Source: Phytophthora hibernalis (Eukaryota; Oomycota; Peronosporomycetes; Peronosporales; Peronosporaceae). Taken from it: a DNA stretch of 64,000 nucleotides. Numbering within the stretch: the first letter of the stretch is position 1; every line of letters begins with the position of its first letter. Made by a program: the position numbers and the translations under genes. The notes under the pieces are model-generated. The model was not told the origin of the DNA, searched no databases, and was given only the letters and a program-made list of their open reading frames with translations. Below are positions 34,201 to 44,958 of this stretch, in pieces. The stretch covers positions 1 through 64,000 of the forward strand of contig JAAKBF010000060.1 in the NCBI GenBank assembly GCA_012656075.1. Direction: 5' to 3'.

Positions 34201-34308
34201 GAGATACGGAGCAGTTTACTTGTCGTGGTACGCAGGACTTGTAGATGGGACCCAATGGCTCGATCGATCGAGCGTTCAACGTCCTGCCTTCCGCCTGGTC
34301 TCCGGTAA
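31219..34308. other. 3-kb spacer between head-to-head symporters, rich in TACATGTA palindromes
   Basis: AT-rich and without a supported gene. The palindrome TACATGTA occurs at 31,220, 31,519, 31,633, 32,023, 32,448, 32,469, 32,481, 33,340, 33,346 and 33,553, against about 0.05 expected in 3 kb. TACCGGTA-type palindromes occur at about 31,457 and 32,568. A 200-codon plus frame at 33,642-34,244 shows no recognisable domain and is not called. Confidence 0.55.
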
Positions 34309-34327
34309 GTTCATTCCTGAATTTGCC
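34309..34327 (+). promoter_or_regulatory. Initiator-like element of symporter copy 2
   Basis: GTTCATTCCTGAATTTGCC is identical to the element of symporter copy 1 and lies 49 bases before the ATG at 34,376. The 5' leader between element and ATG also aligns between the copies (AGTC-AA-CCAAGTCGCC just before the ATG). Confidence 0.65.
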
Positions 34328-34375
34328 GCAGACCCAACAGCCAGCAAGCCAATCCAGTCAATCCAAGTCGCCACC

Positions 34376-35746
34376 ATGACCAACAGTTACGTTGCCATGG
34401 ACCAGCCTGTCCCGGCGAAGAAGTCCACCATCCGCAAGGTCCTCACGTCCCTGACGTTCTGGATTATTGCTGCCATGGTCGCCGGTATCCTCCTCGGACA
34501 GTATGCACCCACCTTCTCCGAGAAGGCCGCCCCTATGAAGAACATCTTCCTGCGTACGGTGCAGTTCATCGTGTTCCCTCTCGTCTTTTCGTCGCTGGTG
34601 ATCGGTATCGCCGACCAAAAGGACATGAAGCAGCTCGGCCGTCTCGCACTCAAGTCGATCATCTACTTCGAGATCGTCACCACGCTGGCCCTCATCATGG
34701 GTCTCATTTCTGTCAACCTCATCAAGCCTGGTAACGTCGGTCTAACCCAGGGTGACGACTACGAGGGTGACTCGACGTCGTCGTTCACTTTCGAGAAGTG
34801 GATCGAGCACTTGACCCCCAAGACGTGGGGTGAGATGATGGGAGGCTCGGGATCCTCGGAGCTTCTGCAGGTGCTCGTTGCGGCCGTTCTGACCGGTGTT
34901 GCCACGGCTCAGCTGAACGACAAGCACAAGTACCTCATCATTGACTTCTCTCGCGCGGTGCTCGAGATGATGTTCAAGTTCGTGGACATTGTCATCTGGA
35001 CGGCTCCCATTGGTGTTTGCTTCGCCATTGCCGACGCGATCGGATCGAACGGTCTGTCGGCTCTGGGCAGCCTTGGCGCCCTCGTTGCTACGGTCTACGG
35101 CACCATTATTTTGTTCATTATCGTGGTCTTCGGTGCTGTGTGTATGATGTTCAAGATCAATGCCATGGAGTTCCTCATTGCTATGCGCGAACCACTCATC
35201 ATCGCCTACACGACGGCCACGTCTGAGGCTGCGCTTCCCAAGGTCTTTGAGGCTCTCGAGCAGTACGGCGTGTCGACCCACATTTCCGGTTTCGTGGTGC
35301 CCTTCGGCTACTCGTTCAACCTGGACGGCTCGACTCTCTACCTGTCGCTGGCCGCTGTCTTCTGTGCTCAGGCTTCGGGAGTTGACAAGTCCGTTGGCGA
35401 GCAGATCGTTATGGTGCTCATGCTCATGATCTCCTCAAAGGGTGTTGCCGGTGTGCGTTCGGCGTCTATCATTGTCATCGCCTCGACCCTGGACCAGTTC
35501 GACATCCCGTCGTGGCCCGTGGCGCTGATCCTCGGCGTGGACTGGCTCATGGACATGCTCCGTACGCTCACGAACGTCATGGGCAACTGCCTGGCCTCGG
35601 TCGTCATGGCCAAGATGGAGAACGAGTTCCGTACGGAGGAGTGGCAGCGCGCGCAGAAGCCAGGACACGACGGTGACGAGAAGATGAGCGCCGTTGGCGA
35701 GAAGCTGAGCACTGTGTCGGCCATCGAGGAAGGACGTACGCACTAA
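34376..35746 (+). CDS. SLC1/DAACS-type symporter, copy 2
   Basis: An intact frame of about 456 codons starts MTNSYVAMDQPVPAKKS, preceded by CGCCACC. It is closely similar to copy 1 over its whole length, with the same motifs: TTATSEAALPKVFEALEQYG, FVVPFGYSFNLDGSTLY, SSKGVAGVRSASIIV and DWLMDMLRTLTNVMGN. Differences cluster in the cytoplasmic N-terminus, in the extracellular loop after NLIKPGNVGLTQGDDYEGD, and in the C-terminal tail (WQRAQKPGHDGDEKMSAVGE versus a shorter tail). The open frame extends upstream to 34,166, but that part is 5' UTR by comparison with copy 1. With copy 1 it forms a divergent duplicate pair. Expected at the plasma membrane; the substrate cannot be told from sequence. 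Confidence 0.93.
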   Translation: MTNSYVAMDQPVPAKKSTIRKVLTSLTFWIIAAMVAGILLGQYAPTFSEKAAPMKNIFLRTVQFIVFPLVFSSLVIGIADQKDMKQLGRLALKSIIYFEIVTTLALIMGLISVNLIKPGNVGLTQGDDYEGDSTSSFTFEKWIEHLTPKTWGEMMGGSGSSELLQVLVAAVLTGVATAQLNDKHKYLIIDFSRAVLEMMFKFVDIVIWTAPIGVCFAIADAIGSNGLSALGSLGALVATVYGTIILFIIVVFGAVCMMFKINAMEFLIAMREPLIIAYTTATSEAALPKVFEALEQYGVSTHISGFVVPFGYSFNLDGSTLYLSLAAVFCAQASGVDKSVGEQIVMVLMLMISSKGVAGVRSASIIVIASTLDQFDIPSWPVALILGVDWLMDMLRTLTNVMGNCLASVVMAKMENEFRTEEWQRAQKPGHDGDEKMSAVGEKLSTVSAIEEGRTH

Positions 35747-36780
35747 TGCGAGCCAAGTGTATGTTGTGCTACCAGTAGGGCATAGTAACTATAGCGATGG
35801 GTATCATTCCGATAAAGCAAATCCCTTTGAATCCCAATTGGACCTTCTCCATTTATGTTCATCGTGTAATTCGTGTATTAATAACGCATCGAACAGTGAA
35901 CGTTGTCAACGCTTTTGTGAAAAGTGTCCATGCTGAACGGGGGTAGATGTAGTACTGTAGTACTCGCGATGAGTTTCATGTTAGAGAGCAAACGAGATAC
36001 ATGTACTACTATTATAGTAAAATATTACATGGAAACACATAATAATAAATATGCGTGGAGCGATATGGCATTGGGTATACCGGTATTATTTAGGATAATT
36101 AATAATATCCAATTTTGTAAATTAATATCCAACATTGCAAATATCCTGGATAATAATTTATCTGAGATCATAAATAATAATATCCAATAATGCAAATATC
36201 CAATAACATAATTTGTCTGATTATTTTATTCGGATTCGCGGATATTATCCCGCTTATGTTATTTTAATTAAAATAGATGGTATTATTAATAGTCGCTGTC
36301 TGTGAAAGGGTTTATCATATCTGGTGAAGGACATTCACTGGGAACCAGAATGTTCGCGTCTGATGAAACTTGAATCGACAGCTTTTTGACAGCATGGTGT
36401 CTACACAAGGTTGATGCTACAGTATTAATCTCGATTGGAAAATAATCTCACACGGTAAATAATCTCAGCGCTTGTCGTATAGATTAATTGATGTGCGAAA
36501 GGAACCGTGAAATTGAAAAATAATCTCACTTGAAATTTTTATATGAGCTTCATTATTGGGCTTATTCTCTAGTATGGTGGTGATTGTCGCTGTTTCGTAG
36601 CCAGATACTACTTGTTTGTATGGGTTCGTTGGAAAATTCACTCCTTTTTTACTATCATTCAAAATGGCGGCAACATGAATTACTTAGTCTTTGTATGGGA
36701 CATGATTGGCGGCTGTATGGTGGTAGTTCGTCGCCTAGCAATCCAACGAGTAATCACCGCACACCATTCGTCAAAAAGAC
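35747..36780. other. AT-rich spacer with short iterated motifs
   Basis: No gene seen. Contains repeated AATATCCAA (about 36,107-36,200, five copies), repeated AAATAATCTCAC (about 36,440-36,530, three copies) and one TACATGTA (35,998). These look like remnants of AT-rich repeats. Confidence 0.5.
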
Positions 36781-36787
36781 GGACACA

Positions 36788-36853
36788 AGCAGCAACAGAA
36801 GCAACAACAGAAGCAACAACAGAAGCAACAACAGAAGCAGCAACAGTAGCAGC
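36788..36853. repeat. 12-bp minisatellite (AGAAGCAACAAC)n
   Basis: About five tandem copies of AGAAGCAACAAC with small variants (GCAACAGTAGCAGC at the end). In two forward frames it encodes TEAT or NNRS repeats, but no supported gene contains it. Confidence 0.8.
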
Positions 36854-37209
36854 TAAGTGCGTCCAAGAACCAACCTGACCCAGCCAACCATAGCCAAGAC
36901 AAGCAGAAGCAAGTAGGTCGTCGGATCCGTTGCTCTTAACCCCAAGCCGCCCACCACTGCTGAAGAGAAGACTTCCAGCTCCGCTGCAGAGAGCGCAGAC
37001 ACACTTGTGGGTGCGCGCACGGCGACCAGTAGATCTAGACGAGCTACAGATGCAGCGGTCAGACTAAATATGCGTTTAGTGCCCCGCTCGTTGAGTATCG
37101 TTTTGACGGGCAGTGTGTCCGACTTGCAGGGCGCGTGGCCTGCCATATATGAGAGTTATGATTAGCGACAATGAGTTGGAGCTAGCCACTTTGACCAGCA
37201 CGGAGGTGC

Positions 37210-38058
37210 ATGGGTTCGGTTACCGAGCCGCTGGCCGAACAAGCCATAAATCTGGTACCAACAGATATGGCCGTGGGGACGGACATCTTGGAGAAAACAC
37301 TGCCGCGTGCCAACGTGGAGACAGTGGAGGAGACTACTGAAGTCGAAGATTGTAAGATGACTGCGAAGGAGGTGTGGGAAGCGTGTATCTCGACCAGGAC
37401 GCAGAAATCGAATGCGGGAAGTCTTCGATCGATCTCTCGCTGGATCACGGATACAAAAAAACAAGAGGAATTGCATCTTTATTTTGATGCCAGTGGTCAA
37501 ATCAATCTTCAACATTTCACTGATGCTGACTTCGAAGATTTTCTACTCGAAAAACGTAAAACTGTTGGTGTTAGCATACTGAACGGGTTCCGCAGTGCTC
37601 TCAAAGATTTTCACTTCTACGACGGCAAATTCCATCTACTGCCAAAGTCGTTTGAATTCCCGAGAGCGGGTCCATTTGGAGCGTGGAAGCTGTGGTGGTT
37701 TGGTGATAATCACCACGGGTACCCGCCTCTCACGAGAATTCACGCTCACGACCTTCCTAGTCCAGACATGCACAAAACCTTCTCTGATTGGAGTGTGCTT
37801 GTACGACACATCACGAACGCTGCCTTGTCTACGGGGTTGATGATCCCCACTAACATGTCCAAGCAGGAAGCAGTCGAGGTCTTTCGAGTCGGTATGGATC
37901 ACTTGGACCTGGTACCATCAACGCGAAAGCGCCGACTCGCTGAGTTATCTGTCACTACCATCCTCCGGCTCGTCCGAGAGGCACGCAAGGCAAAGACGCC
38001 CACATTTGCCTCCGCAACCACATCAACGACTTCAACGCCCCCAATACGACAGGAATAA
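37210..38058 (+). pseudogene. Crypton-type element: core-binding domain fused to GCR1_C-like tail, catalytic domain missing
   Basis: One open frame of 282 codons. Residues about 70-140 resemble the SAM-like core-binding domain of Crypton tyrosine recombinases (SISRWITDTKKQ, INLQHFTDADFEDFLLEKRK, VSILNGFRSALKDF). From about residue 155 it passes directly to FGAWKLWWFGDNHHGYPPL and DLPSPDMHKTFSDWSVLVRH, the GCR1_C-like DNA-binding domain found at the C-terminus of some Crypton proteins. The catalytic R...H-x-x-R...Y domain that should separate these is absent. The product could bind DNA but not recombine. The frame being open despite this loss is notable. Start uncertain. Confidence 0.65.
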
Positions 38059-38499
38059 TTTCCACCAATTACATGTCCCCTTTAACCTCCCACAAATCTA
38101 TCCTACGTTTTTGCCAGATAAGTGAATGATTGCCCTGACAATCGCCGCACTGTGATGATCTCTGCCGATTTTCTTTGTTGCTAATACATCTCACATCAGC
38201 TCGCAACCAACCAAGAAAGACCGATGAACATGACTCACTCCACAGGTACCTGTGGCGGATGTGGTGGAATTGTTGGAAGTGTGCACGTTTGCCACCAACA
38301 TGTATCCATTTTGCGGGACACCTGTTGGAAAGGAAGGCTTCGGTCAGTGCATACTCTGCCCAGAATACGAGTCGGAACAAGGCAAATCATCGGAAACTAA
38401 GCCTTCGTCTATTGTCACGGCCTTTCAGGGTGCGTCAGTAGCGTCGCACACCGCTTCCCCGTTCGTCTACAAGTTCCTCGACAAATGTGAAGAAACGTG

Positions 38500-40098
38500 A
38501 TGTGAGTACCATTGCTGAAAAAGTACCACCAGCAACACGGAGTCGTCCCGCAACGACGCCCATTCACAAGCGTCAAAAAGTGGCGCGATGGATCGAGGAG
38601 CAGATGCGTCAACGTGGAGAAGACGGTCACAAGGGTATTTTGCGGCTGCAGTTGACGAGTTTCCAGAGATCTTTAATTCGCGAACGAGGAATTCAAACAT
38701 TGCTAAGGCCATGGATTGGTGGAGGAAGAAGACTACGCTGCTGGAGGCGAAGCGAGGATCTAAAACTCTTTCAACGAGACGACAAGATGGAAGGAAACGG
38801 GTAAGCTTAAAGGTTTTGCCTGGTCGTGGGCGCCGTCGAAGCAAGTGGGTTACTTGGTTGTACAGCCACCTTGTTGACGAATTTGATCGCCTTCGTCAGG
38901 CCGGTCTCAAGTTTGACGCACCCCTCCTACGTCAGTTAGCGCTTCGTATCCTGAGGACACAAGGGGATGGTAATGACAACGAAAGTGTAGACAGCAAAGG
39001 AGCCCTGCTTCGAGAAAAAGTGACACCAAGATGGATTCAATCTTTCATGGAATGCCACAACATTGTACTGCGCTCTCAAACCGGCAAGAAACAAGTTAGC
39101 GAGGCAAAGCAACGAGATATCGAGCAAGCAGTTGGGTCCCATCTTGGTAAGATGAAGCGAGGGTTCGAGGACGGCTCGATTAACGAAGATACAATGGAGA
39201 ATATTGACGAAACCCACTTCGTCATAGACTTCGACAACGGTAAGACGCTCGGATTCGTAGGTGAAAAGCAGGTGAAGTACGCCGACGTCGTCTCGGGTGG
39301 AGAAGGAATGACAATGGTCGTTAGGATATCTGGGGGTCCTGGTGCTAGAATTCTACCACCGACGATGATATTCATGAACAAAGATTCGAGCAATCCTATA
39401 CGAGGAGTGAAGGACGATACCCCAGGCGTCTGCTATCGAACGGGCCCAAAAGGCTGGATGGACAAAAGAGTTTTTCGCGAGTTTCTCGGAGAGCGCAGAT
39501 CCATGAGTCCTGACCGACTAGGGCGCGTGAAAACGATCTTTCTCGACAACTGTTCCTCTCACTTGAGTGAGACGGAATGCAAGACCGAGTTAACGAAACT
39601 GAATGCCCGGATTAATTTTTTCCCGGCAAATGCTACGGATTTGTGTCAGCCTGCAGAATCGTTCGTCATAGCGAAGATCAAGGATGTATGGGCTCGCAAA
39701 TGGAATGAGAAGAAGATTGATCTCATTGAGGACGAGCAGTGGCAAGATTCTATTCGGAAGGATGGTGCCTGGTCAGGTAAGCTGAAAACCCTGGCAAAAA
39801 GTTTTTCTTGAAGCTCGCCGCGGATGCTGTACGAGAGGTTAACTCGAAGCGAGACAAGAATGGTCTCAACTACGCTCGGAAGGCAATGATTCGATGCGGT
39901 CTATCACTGGATGTTGATGGGACATGGAACATTGAGCAGTTATTTCCACATCTCAGAGAGATTATTCACAAGTACCCAGACCATTTTGCCGACAAAGTGC
40001 CAGCAAGCAGTGATGATACTGAGAATGAGGACAATCAAGCAGGCGTTAGAGGTATTATCGGTACGTTGCCTGGTGGCGGGTTGTATTCTGACCTTTGA
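38500..40098 (+). pseudogene. pogo-like DDE transposase (DDE_1 superfamily), one frame break
   Basis: The main frame (38,588-39,811) has a basic helix-turn-helix-like region (GRGRRRSKWVTWLYSHLVDE, LRQLALRILRTQG). A DDE catalytic domain follows: NIDETHFVIDFDNGKTLGFV (first D), VKTIFLDNCSSHLSE (second D) and PANATDLCQPAESFVIAKIK, where the third acidic residue, usually D in QPxD, is E. Near 39,803 the frame breaks in a run of five T; one more T would join it to FLKLAADAVREVNSKRDKNG and the C-terminus ending 40,098. The protein would cut and paste its element. I found no terminal inverted repeats around it, so element ends are unknown. Confidence 0.75.
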
Positions 40099-40619
40099 CT
40101 TCGCAGATGCGGATGGGTCTTTGTGAAATTATTTGCGGTGTCACGTCAAATAGTAGCAGTGCGATTAATTTTACCATACACAATTTACTCTTGATTCATA
40201 AATAGTTTCACGTTGATCAATTTGTGTGGAAGTTAAAAATATTTCCCTACACAAAATAATTTCAATGAGATTCATTACCGTGACCACTGTACTGATACCG
40301 GAAAAACACCCTCGATGAAAAAAACATTGATCTGTGCCCCCGTCGTTTACGGAAGTGGGTCCTGCAACGTTAAATACACCTAACCACAAGAATATAACGT
40401 TGCATTAACAATAATAACGTTGCTCCACAAATAGCTGACGCGTAAATTACGAGAGACCCAAATCCCTCTTTTACCTCAATTTTTCCCTCTCGTCAAAGAA
40501 ACTCATTGGTTAGTGAGTTGTGTGCTTTTACTTAGGGCCGAACTTAGCAGAGGTAAATCAGTACTAATGCGTGATTTCTCAACCCCCATTTCGAAAGAAA
40601 AACCGTTCGCACGACAGCG

Positions 40620-43600
40620 ATGGACCTGCGCGAGTGTGCATCACGAAAGGCCCCGCAGTATCGGGAAATGGGTCAAGACCACCCAAGCGATGAAGACTAC
40701 TGTGGGGAAAGTGACAGCCCGGCGCGTGAGCCACTGCGAAAGAAGGCTCGTAAAGAGCCTAAACGTAAGTTTGAAGTCGTGTTAATGACTAGGAATCATC
40801 TAAACTGTGTTGCAAATATGTCTGGTTCTATGGAGCAGCCAAAACAATACGGAAACGGAAGAAGGGCCGGAACTCGACTAAGCGAACAACACGAGAGCTA
40901 GGTGGGTATCCGTGGCTTTACTTTCGTTTGCTTCACCTATCTTCTTGGTGTTAACTACGCTATTTTTCTATTACAAAGCCCCATCCAACACGCCCAAGCC
41001 CAGCATCCCTGCGCCACCCGCGCAGATGACGAATGAGGCTGCGTCTCCCATGTAGAAGTCCGGATGTGGGTGAACGTTGCTATGTTAAACGTTGCTGTGC
41101 TTATGTTGCTGAATTTAGGTTGCATTAAGTACTTTACTGACGTTCGCTATATTCTTTTACTATACCACAGCCCCACCCAAAACACTGAAGCCTAGCACCG
41201 CTGCGCCACCCGTGAAGAAGCCTGGGGAGGATGCATCGCCCACCCCCGGCCAGACCGCTCACGCTCAAGCCCAGGATCCCTGCGCCACCCACGCAGATGA
41301 CGAATGAGGCTGCGTCTCCCATGCAGAAGTCCGGAGGTGGATGTAAGTTGCTATGTTAAACGTTGCTGTGCTTATGTTGCTGAACTTACATTGCTTTATG
41401 TACTTGGTTGATGATCGTTGTGTTTTGATTTTAAGTTCCTGAAGGCCCACCCAAAAACGCTGCAGCCCGAGACGACTGCGTCGTCCGGGCAGAAGGTTGC
41501 CGGGGCTGCATCACCCCCGCCAATACTCGACAAGACTGAGTCTCCTGCGCAGAAGCGGATCCGCGTTGCACCCCTGTGCGGAATTCCGGCGGCGCTGTGT
41601 CGCCCGCGCCGGTTTCCAGCAGTCGTCTTCTGTGAAGGCAAATATCAGGGCAGGAAAGAAGAATGTACCCAAGAGACGCAAATGTGGGTCATGACACCAT
41701 GCTGTTTTAAAGTATTTATCATTTATAATAGTTTTTGCGTGCTACGTAGCGACCAGCAAACGAAAGAAAACGCGACCTCACGCAGTAAGAACGTGACGCC
41801 GATGGGAAGCAGCCATGCTCAGGTAACGTTGCTTCTACTAACGCAGGTTCTGCTAACGTTGCTTATAGAAACGTTGCATATATTGAAGTTGGTGTTTACT
41901 GATATTCTTCCCCGTGATACAAGTGTCAGGCGGTACTACACCAAAGTCGAAAGCAATCAGGCGCGTCTTCTCTCCGCATGCACCATCTTCTAGCAGTGAT
42001 GAATCGGCCTCAACCGATGATATGAATGATAGCGACGTGCCGCTCACGCAAGTGGCAGACCCGTTTGCTGATTTGATCCCTGAACAAGCCCCCATCGACC
42101 TACCCGAAGAAGCGCGATTCTTAGAGGAAAAACCACGCAAACGAAAGAGCGGGACATCAGAGTCAAGAGACGAGATTACGTCGGCGCATTTGGATGTACC
42201 CGTGTACGGGGAGCCGGTCACACGCAGGGGTTACCGCTCCTGGGATCAGGTAGCGTTGGCTTTGGAAGCATATGCCCATTCTCAGGGCTTTCGCTTTCGA
42301 ATTCGTTCAAGCAAGACGGTTGCTAAATGCAAAGGGTACGCAGCACTAAATTGTTCTAGTTCTGGCTCATACTAATCTATGACATTTACATGAGCGCAGG
42401 CCTGATAACTCATCGGCCCCCACGAGTTCAAGTTCGGGTTCAAAGATTTTCGTTGTATCCACGGCGTTATGCAAGCGAGGGTATTCGTGAAGCCCATTCT
42501 AACTTCACCGATTGCAAAGCGCGGTTTGATGCTACGGTTATGAAGGTAGCGACCCAGGATGAAGGCGCAATTTGGTGCGTCGTTTTAAAAAACGAGTGGC
42601 GTCTCCATAACCACCGTGCGGATAATGGCCGTTTTATTAACGGGATCAACGACGTGCCGTCCGATGGCCCTGTTGCTGACAACATAGCTGTCCTCGCTGA
42701 TGCGCACATGTGCTCCAGCCAAATCGCCACCTACGCGACGAACGAGCTGGGTGAGTAGGCAGTTGCATATTTGTTGGCATTTTGTTTTTCTTACAAAATG
42801 TAATGTTTTTCAAAGGGAAAAGAATTTCTTCACAATTGATTCGAAATGTACTCCGACGTATGCAACATGGCTCGACTGCTCAAGAGCGCCTAAAAGCCTT
42901 ACTTCACGCCTTGAAGCAAGTAGATGGGAGCGACGTACTCATGATACAAGACGACCTTGATATCACATGTGGCATCGTCATCCAGACCCGAGTCCAGAAG
43001 TTGGCGTGTCAGCAGTGGGGAGAAAACCTCGCACTGGATTTCACTCACGGGACCAACAACCTCGGCTTCCACTTATGTAAGGCAGCGATCAACGCAGGTG
43101 GCGCAGCACTTTTATAGCAACGTTGCCATATTAATGTTGTTAGTGCAACGTTATTGATGACGCTATTGCGACGTTATTGATGCTAACATATACTGTTTCT
43201 GTGTTGGTGTATTGTAGGGAGTCTTATTGCTACGTCGCCAACTGGACGTGGGATTCCGGTGCTAGACTTTCTGGCATTGAATGAGAGAGCGGACACCATG
43301 ACTGCTATATTCCGCTTCTTCAAGGAGAAGAACCCACAAACATGGACCAGTATTCAGACGTTTGTCATTGACAAGCACTTCGTGGAGTGGAGCGTTCTTG
43401 AGAAAAGTTTTCCCAAAGCCAAGGTTTTGCTATGTCAATTTCACGCCCTTGCTTACTGGAAGAAGCTGCTAGGGAGGCGATTTGGTCTGAAGCCGGTAGA
43501 AAGAGATACTGTCCAGCGCTGTTTCGCCAATATGCTGTACAGGTGCGGAGCTTTCACAACCCCGGCTAAGTGCAATCACTAAACTGTACGGTTTTGTTTT

Positions 43601-44673
43601 GTTTTGTGTTGTGATTTGAATAGCCCGACTGAGACTACGTATTTGCGCTGGTATGAGGAGCTCAAAACATTTGCAGAAGAGGAGCACCCTGATGTACTTG
43701 CCTACTTCAACGATAATTGGAGGGGTTGTCGGAGCATGTGGGCAAACTACATTCGCAGTACATACTTTTCAGCGGGAATACGACGACAAATCGTATTGAG
43801 TCCAATTGGAATTTGCTGAAACGATTGTTGGGGAAAAAGACTAGTATCGACAAGATGGTGACTTCTTTGCTCACACACCAAGCCACTGTGGTCACCCAAG
43901 TGCTGTATGACATTAAGAGGCACGGCCGTCGATCTCGATCACCTGCGACCATCCCCCATTTCCTGAAAAGAATTTCTTCTGGGATGAGTAAGTACGTGCT
44001 GAAAAGAGTGCGTCGTCAATGGGATCGTTTCGTGATTCTGAAGAAAGACACCACATGCGAGAAAGCTGAAGACTTTACGTGGGAAGTCTTTTCAAAATGC
44101 AGAGCATTCAGGTGTGATGATATTGCCTGGACTTGCACATGCGCATTCTATACGTCGCAGCATCTCCCATACCAGCATCTCATGTTTGTTGCAAGTGAAG
44201 GGCAGGGGTTTGATCAACTTCCACCCATTGCATTGGATGCTCGTTGGGACATGGATATAGCAGCAACATGGTCGGACAAGATTGACGAGGGTGTGTCGGA
44301 TATTTCACCAGTCTTGGATCAGGTTCGACTGAAAAAACGCCGCAACGTTAACCCTAATAGCGACGTTAACACGCTTAGCCAGCTGGGTTACGGGAGCAAG
44401 ACAAGTCAAGTTGCATTTGTCCGTTTAGAACGAAGCGAACGAAGTGTTCGTGTCGTTCTTACTCACGCTGAGAAGTACAACATATCCAGGTCTGTTTTCG
44501 ACCCCGTGAATCAGCCAACAGCCCGATACCTTGTGCGCTGCCAGCAATGTGATACATTCCTGACAGGGCACGAGGTGAATTCGAAACGTCGTGCTGCGAC
44601 TGAGCGAGCGGCGAAACCCTGTTTCATGGACATGTCAAATTATAAATTGAGGGTTTGTGCACAAAACGGATGA
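40620..44673 (+). pseudogene. MULE transposase with SWIM zinc finger, multi-exon
   Basis: Likely exons: an acidic/basic first exon (40,620-40,764: MDLRECASRKAPQYREMGQD), proline-rich repeat exons (40,980-41,640), a nuclear-signal exon (41,914-42,340 with KPRKRKSG and VYGEPVTRRGYRSWDQVALA), 42,400-42,751 (FTDCKARFDATVMKV, WRLHNHRADNGR), 42,817-43,076 (first acidic motif LALDFTHGTNNLG), 43,217-43,546 (FVIDKHFVEWSVLEKSF and VLLCQFHALAYWKKLL, second D with C-x-x-H), and 43,622-44,673 (NRIESNWNLLKRLL, catalytic E). A SWIM-like WTCTCAFYTSQHLPYQHLM has Tyr in place of its third Cys. The frame breaks near 43,778 by one base in an A run. Introns have GT-AG ends. It would mobilise MULE elements. Confidence 0.72.
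40999..41384 (+). repeat. Direct duplication of exon plus intron start within the MULE
   Basis: 40,999-41,115 and 41,270-41,384 are nearly identical (about 115 bases each, 271 bases apart), covering the 3' end of a proline-rich exon and the first part of the following intron. The first copy has a TAG where the second has CAG. It is a segmental duplication that multiplied the proline-rich exon. Confidence 0.75.
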
Positions 44674-44720
44674 TGTCCATTTATGTCAAGCTACATTTTA
44701 TCACCTTTAACGTTTAAGCT

Positions 44721-44958
44721 AAATCTGAGTGTGCTTGTGTGAGTCCTGTCATTATGACTGGTTTGTCCATTCCGATAGCACTCTGCCTATTTTGATAGCC
44801 GTCTATGTGATCGATCACTGTTCAATGTGTTTTGCCTCAATTTCTGCCTATTGCGATGGTGCTCTCTGTAAAAATGCCGTGCATTCGGGGAACATGCCCT
44901 TCTTGTTGTCTCACAATCATTTGGCTGCCACACACGGCGCGCAGTGGTCTGAGTTCTG
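44721..44958. other. Flank between MULE and LINE fragment
   Basis: No gene seen. The minus strand over 44,837-44,958 continues LINE-like sequence. Confidence 0.4.

Larger units (their letters stand above)
40360..44720 (+). mobile_element. MULE-type DNA transposon with intron-containing transposase gene
   Basis: This is defined by a multi-exon MULE/ZSWIM-type transposase and by AACGTTGC-like motifs that start near 40,369 and end near 44,708, inside introns and flanks. I could not define terminal inverted repeats, so the limits are those of the motif cluster. Confidence 0.5.

Noticed and set aside
33642..34244. 200-codon plus frame upstream of symporter copy 2
   Set aside because: No domain, no initiator, and it overlaps the start of the extended symporter frame; amino-acid content looks random.
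34166..34375. N-terminal extension of symporter copy 2
   Set aside because: It corresponds to the 5' UTR and initiator conserved with copy 1, so translation most likely starts at 34,376.
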